A stretch of DNA of 7,213 nucleotides, taken from positions 1 to 7,213 of the forward strand of contig JAGHCO010000012.1 in the NCBI GenBank assembly GCA_021160405.1, written 5' to 3'. Below are positions 5,422 to 7,213 of the stretch, in pieces; position 1 is the stretch's first letter; every line of letters begins with the position of its first letter. The translations under genes were made by a program, and so were the position numbers. The notes under the pieces were generated by a model, which was not told the DNA's origin, did not search any database, and worked only from the letters and a program-made list of their open reading frames with translations. This stretch comes from Candidatus Aerophobota bacterium. GTDB lineage: Bacteria; Aerophobota; Aerophobia; Aerophobales; JAGHCO01.

Positions 5422-5450
5422 TTGACATTGCTTAAAATTTTAGCTATACT
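5422..5450 (+). promoter_or_regulatory. Near-consensus promoter giving a probably leaderless mRNA
   Basis: A perfect TTGACA (5422-5427) and TATACT (5445-5450) are separated by exactly 17 nt. The predicted transcription start is near 5457, only about 2 nt before the ATG at 5459. There is no Shine-Dalgarno in the few bases between, unlike most genes in the window. Its -35 faces away from the leftward TTGACA at 5392-5387, with 29 bp between them. Confidence 0.75.
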
Positions 5451-5458
5451 CCTTAAAA

Positions 5459-6031
5459 ATGGAAAAGGAAACTTTGCGCCATCATATTTTATCTATGCGG
5501 CGCAATCTGTCTTCAGAAGAGGTTAAAGAAAGAAGCGAGAAGATTAGGGAATTTTTCTTTAATTTTCCCTTAGTAAAAAAGGCCAGCCTTATTCTTTTTT
5601 ATCTTTCTTTACCCGATGAAGTGCAAACTGAGCGTTTAATAAGAGATACCCTTAAGATGGGCAAAAAGGTTGCTGTTCCTCTGGTTAAAAAGGAGAAAAG
5701 AGAGATTATTCCTTGTAAATTAAGTAACTACGATAAAGAACTTGAGGATGGTCCCTGGGGAATTCTACAACCTAAGATAAAATGCAAACGTGTTGATATT
5801 AAGGAAATAGATCTGGTGGTTGTTCCTGGAGTGGCTTTTGATGAAAAGGGACACCGTTTAGGGTTTGGGGCAGGATTTTACGATAGGTTTTTAAAACTTC
5901 TTTCCTCCACCACTAAGACAGTTTCTCTCTCTTTTGAGATTCAGATAGTAAACAAAGTTCCTTCTTTGCCGCACGATATCTCTGTAGATTACATAATTAC
6001 AGAAAAACGAATAATCAATTGTAATGGGTGA
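5459..6031 (+). CDS. 5-formyltetrahydrofolate cyclo-ligase (5,10-methenyl-THF synthetase)
   Basis: This cytosolic enzyme uses ATP to convert 5-formyl-THF to 5,10-methenyl-THF, returning stored or inhibitory folate to one-carbon metabolism. At 190 aa it is normal for the family (YgfA/MTHFS). The N-terminus LRHHILSMRRNLSSEEV matches the usual basic opening helix. Residues 47-54, FYLSLPDE, and GPWGILQP (98-105) lie in the substrate region. The diagnostic nucleotide-binding stretch is PGVAFDEKG followed by RLGFGAGFYDRF (123-144). LPHDISVDYIITE (170-182) is the conserved C-terminal motif. The ATG at 5459 is needed for the complete N-terminus and lies almost at the predicted transcription start, so translation is likely leaderless. 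The next gene, a cyclodeaminase-family protein, acts on the same folate intermediate. Confidence 0.95.
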   Translation: MEKETLRHHILSMRRNLSSEEVKERSEKIREFFFNFPLVKKASLILFYLSLPDEVQTERLIRDTLKMGKKVAVPLVKKEKREIIPCKLSNYDKELEDGPWGILQPKIKCKRVDIKEIDLVVVPGVAFDEKGHRLGFGAGFYDRFLKLLSSTTKTVSLSFEIQIVNKVPSLPHDISVDYIITEKRIINCNG

Positions 6032-6033
6032 AA

Positions 6034-6073
6034 GCGTGAATGCGTTAATGGCTAAAGGGTGAGTGAGTAAAAC
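6034..6073 (+). repeat. Degenerate 7/8-nt tandem repeat in the spacer before the cyclodeaminase gene
   Basis: Units of 8, 8, 8, 7 and 7 nt follow one another, starting GCGTGAAT then GCGTTAAT and ending GAGTAAA. The right part (6051-6073) matches 1562-1584 at 19 of 23 positions. Overlapping inverted repeats exist: ATGCGTT (6040-6046) with AACGCAT (6071-6077), and GTTAATG (6044-6050) with CATTAAC (6091-6097). These could form alternative hairpins upstream of the ribosome site. Confidence 0.6.
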
Positions 6074-6124
6074 GCATCTACACTTCTACACATTAACCGA
6101 TTAATAAAACAGGAGGAGCATTCC

Positions 6125-6757
6125 ATGTACATGGATAAGCCATTAAGAGATTTTTTGTTGGATACTTTCTCTCGAACTCCCACCCCAGGAGGGGGAAGTG
6201 TAGCTGCCCTAACCGGGGCATTGGGAGCCTCTGTTCTGGGTATGGTGGCAAACTATACCCTAAGTAAGAAAAAGTTTAAATCGGTGGAAGGAAGAATAAA
6301 GGAAATATTAAAAGAACTGGAAGAAAAAAGAGACAGACTTTCTGAGTTAATCCAGAAGGATATTGATGCCTATCAGAATTTTTCAAAGGTTATGGGCATG
6401 CCCAAAGATACCTTTGAAGAAAGGGAAGCTCGGACTCGTGCACTTCAATCTTCTTTAAAGGAAGCTTCTGAGGTTCCCTTAGCTACAGCTTCAGTTTCCT
6501 TTAGACTTATAAAAATAGCCTACGAGCTTCTGTCTAAAAGTAATCCTAACTTAATAAGTGATGTGGGAGTGGGAGTAATCTTGGCCTGGGCTACTCTGGA
6601 AAGTGCTGCTTTAAATGTAGAGATTAACCTTTCCAGCATCAAAGATTCTTCCTTTGTGGAGAAGAAAAGAAGGTCTCTTTCTCTCCTTTTAAGCGAAGGA
6701 AAAAAAATAAAAGAAGAAGTAGTAAAAAAAGTTAAGGAAAAGATATCCTCTAAATAA
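6125..6757 (+). CDS. fchA: Cyclodeaminase/cyclohydrolase family protein (FTCD C-terminal domain type)
   Basis: This stand-alone 210-aa protein belongs to the formiminotetrahydrofolate cyclodeaminase family. Known members either release ammonia from 5-formimino-THF or, as FchA, interconvert 5,10-methenyl-THF and 10-formyl-THF. Visible motifs are PTPGGGSVAALTGALGAS at 19-36, DIDAYQNF at 79-86, EVPLATA at 116-122 and SNPNLISDVGVG at 139-150. The rest is helical with a lysine-rich end. The start is backed by AGGAGG (6111-6116), 8 nt before ATG6125; a second in-frame ATG at 6131 is possible. The neighbouring 5-formyl-THF cyclo-ligase also makes methenyl-THF, which favours a folate-interconverting cyclohydrolase role. 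No histidine-degradation or purine-fermentation gene is visible to support the formimino reaction, so the exact substrate is unresolved. Confidence 0.9.
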   Translation: MYMDKPLRDFLLDTFSRTPTPGGGSVAALTGALGASVLGMVANYTLSKKKFKSVEGRIKEILKELEEKRDRLSELIQKDIDAYQNFSKVMGMPKDTFEEREARTRALQSSLKEASEVPLATASVSFRLIKIAYELLSKSNPNLISDVGVGVILAWATLESAALNVEINLSSIKDSSFVEKKRRSLSLLLSEGKKIKEEVVKKVKEKISSK

Positions 6758-6780
6758 TTTTCGATAAAGGAAAAATTTCA

Positions 6781-7213
6781 ATGGAAGTTCTTTTTGCTGT
6801 TTGTTCATGGGGATTAGGTCATGCGGTGAGAGATCTTCCCTTAATGCGAAGAATCATAAAGGAAGGGCATCAGCTAACAGTAATAGGTAAGGGAAGATCT
6901 TTGCAGTTTTTAAAGAAAGAGCTTAAAGATAGTTGCTCTTACAAAGAGATAGCTGATTATTCCTCACCTTATTCGGAAAAGAATTTCTCTGTGGCAAAAT
7001 TTATGGGTTACCTGCCCATTTATATAGATGAAATTATTCAAGAACATAGCAGGATTAGAAAATTAGTTAAATCCCACCATTACGATAAAATTGTATCTGA
7101 TAGTCGTTTTGGTGTTTATAAACAAGGAATTCCCTCTTTTTTTATCTTTCATCAACTAAGATTTATTCCTCCAAAAAGGGTGAAATTTTTTGAAAGATTT
7201 ACCGAAGGTTTTA
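6781..7213 (+). CDS. MurG-like GT-B glycosyltransferase, N-terminal part (3' end outside the window)
   Basis: The frame stays open from ATG6781 to the window end, giving 144 complete codons. The opening MEVLFAVCSWGLGHAVRD contains the GxGH loop typical of the N-terminal Rossmann domain of GT-B enzymes of the MurG/UDP-glycosyltransferase type. It is followed by LPLMRRIIKEGHQLTVIGKG and further on by YDKIVSDSRFGVYKQGIPSFF, the pattern of an acceptor-binding half. The sugar-nucleotide half lies outside, so donor and acceptor cannot be assigned. The rest resembles the loosely characterised MJ1255-like group rather than true MurG, but I hold this lightly. AAAGGA (6766-6771) sits 9 nt before the ATG. 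The spacer after the cyclodeaminase gene is only 23 bp, so both are probably in one transcript. Confidence 0.72.
   Translation, partial: MEVLFAVCSWGLGHAVRDLPLMRRIIKEGHQLTVIGKGRSLQFLKKELKDSCSYKEIADYSSPYSEKNFSVAKFMGYLPIYIDEIIQEHSRIRKLVKSHHYDKIVSDSRFGVYKQGIPSFFIFHQLRFIPPKRVKFFERFTEGF

Overview
The window is AT-rich bacterial chromosome, carrying ordinary housekeeping genes with short spacers, Shine-Dalgarno sites and a genomically encoded tRNA CCA end. The gene set (arginine synthesis, ROK sugar kinase, CinA, sugar-type ABC ATPase, folate one-carbon enzymes, GT-B glycosyltransferase) suggests a free-living, probably anaerobic or fermentative bacterium, perhaps from an uncultured lineage. No gene here fixes the phylum, so that placement is inference only.

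Layout. Positions 1-2864 read rightward: the 3' end of argD, a ROK-family glucokinase-type gene touching it, then a full two-domain cinA after a short spacer. Positions 2847-5333 read leftward. From the promoter end these are two overlapping small unknown genes, tRNA-Leu(CAG) whose 5' part overlaps the second of them, about 380 bp of repeat-rich noncoding DNA, a small zinc-ribbon-like gene, and a MalK/UgpC-type ABC ATPase only 3 bp behind it. The ATPase runs tail-to-tail into cinA with an 18 bp overlap. From 5459 the genes read rightward again: 5-formyltetrahydrofolate cyclo-ligase, an FTCD/FchA-type cyclodeaminase or cyclohydrolase, and the 5' part of a MurG-like glycosyltransferase that leaves the window.

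How the genes work together. The clearest functional link is the folate pair, since both enzymes act around 5,10-methenyl-tetrahydrofolate. argD and the ROK gene are transcriptionally tied by contact. The zinc-ribbon gene and the ABC ATPase look like one transcription unit, but no permease or binding protein is next to them. The divergent region 5334-5458 holds a near-consensus promoter pointing right whose predicted start site is almost on the ATG, so that mRNA is probably leaderless.

No obvious defence, phage or novel enzymatic system is visible. The points most worth a second look are the small-gene pair ending inside the tRNA, the leaderless promoter, degenerate 7-8 nt tandem repeats recurring in four spacers, and the repeat-bounded noncoding block at about 4355-4703.
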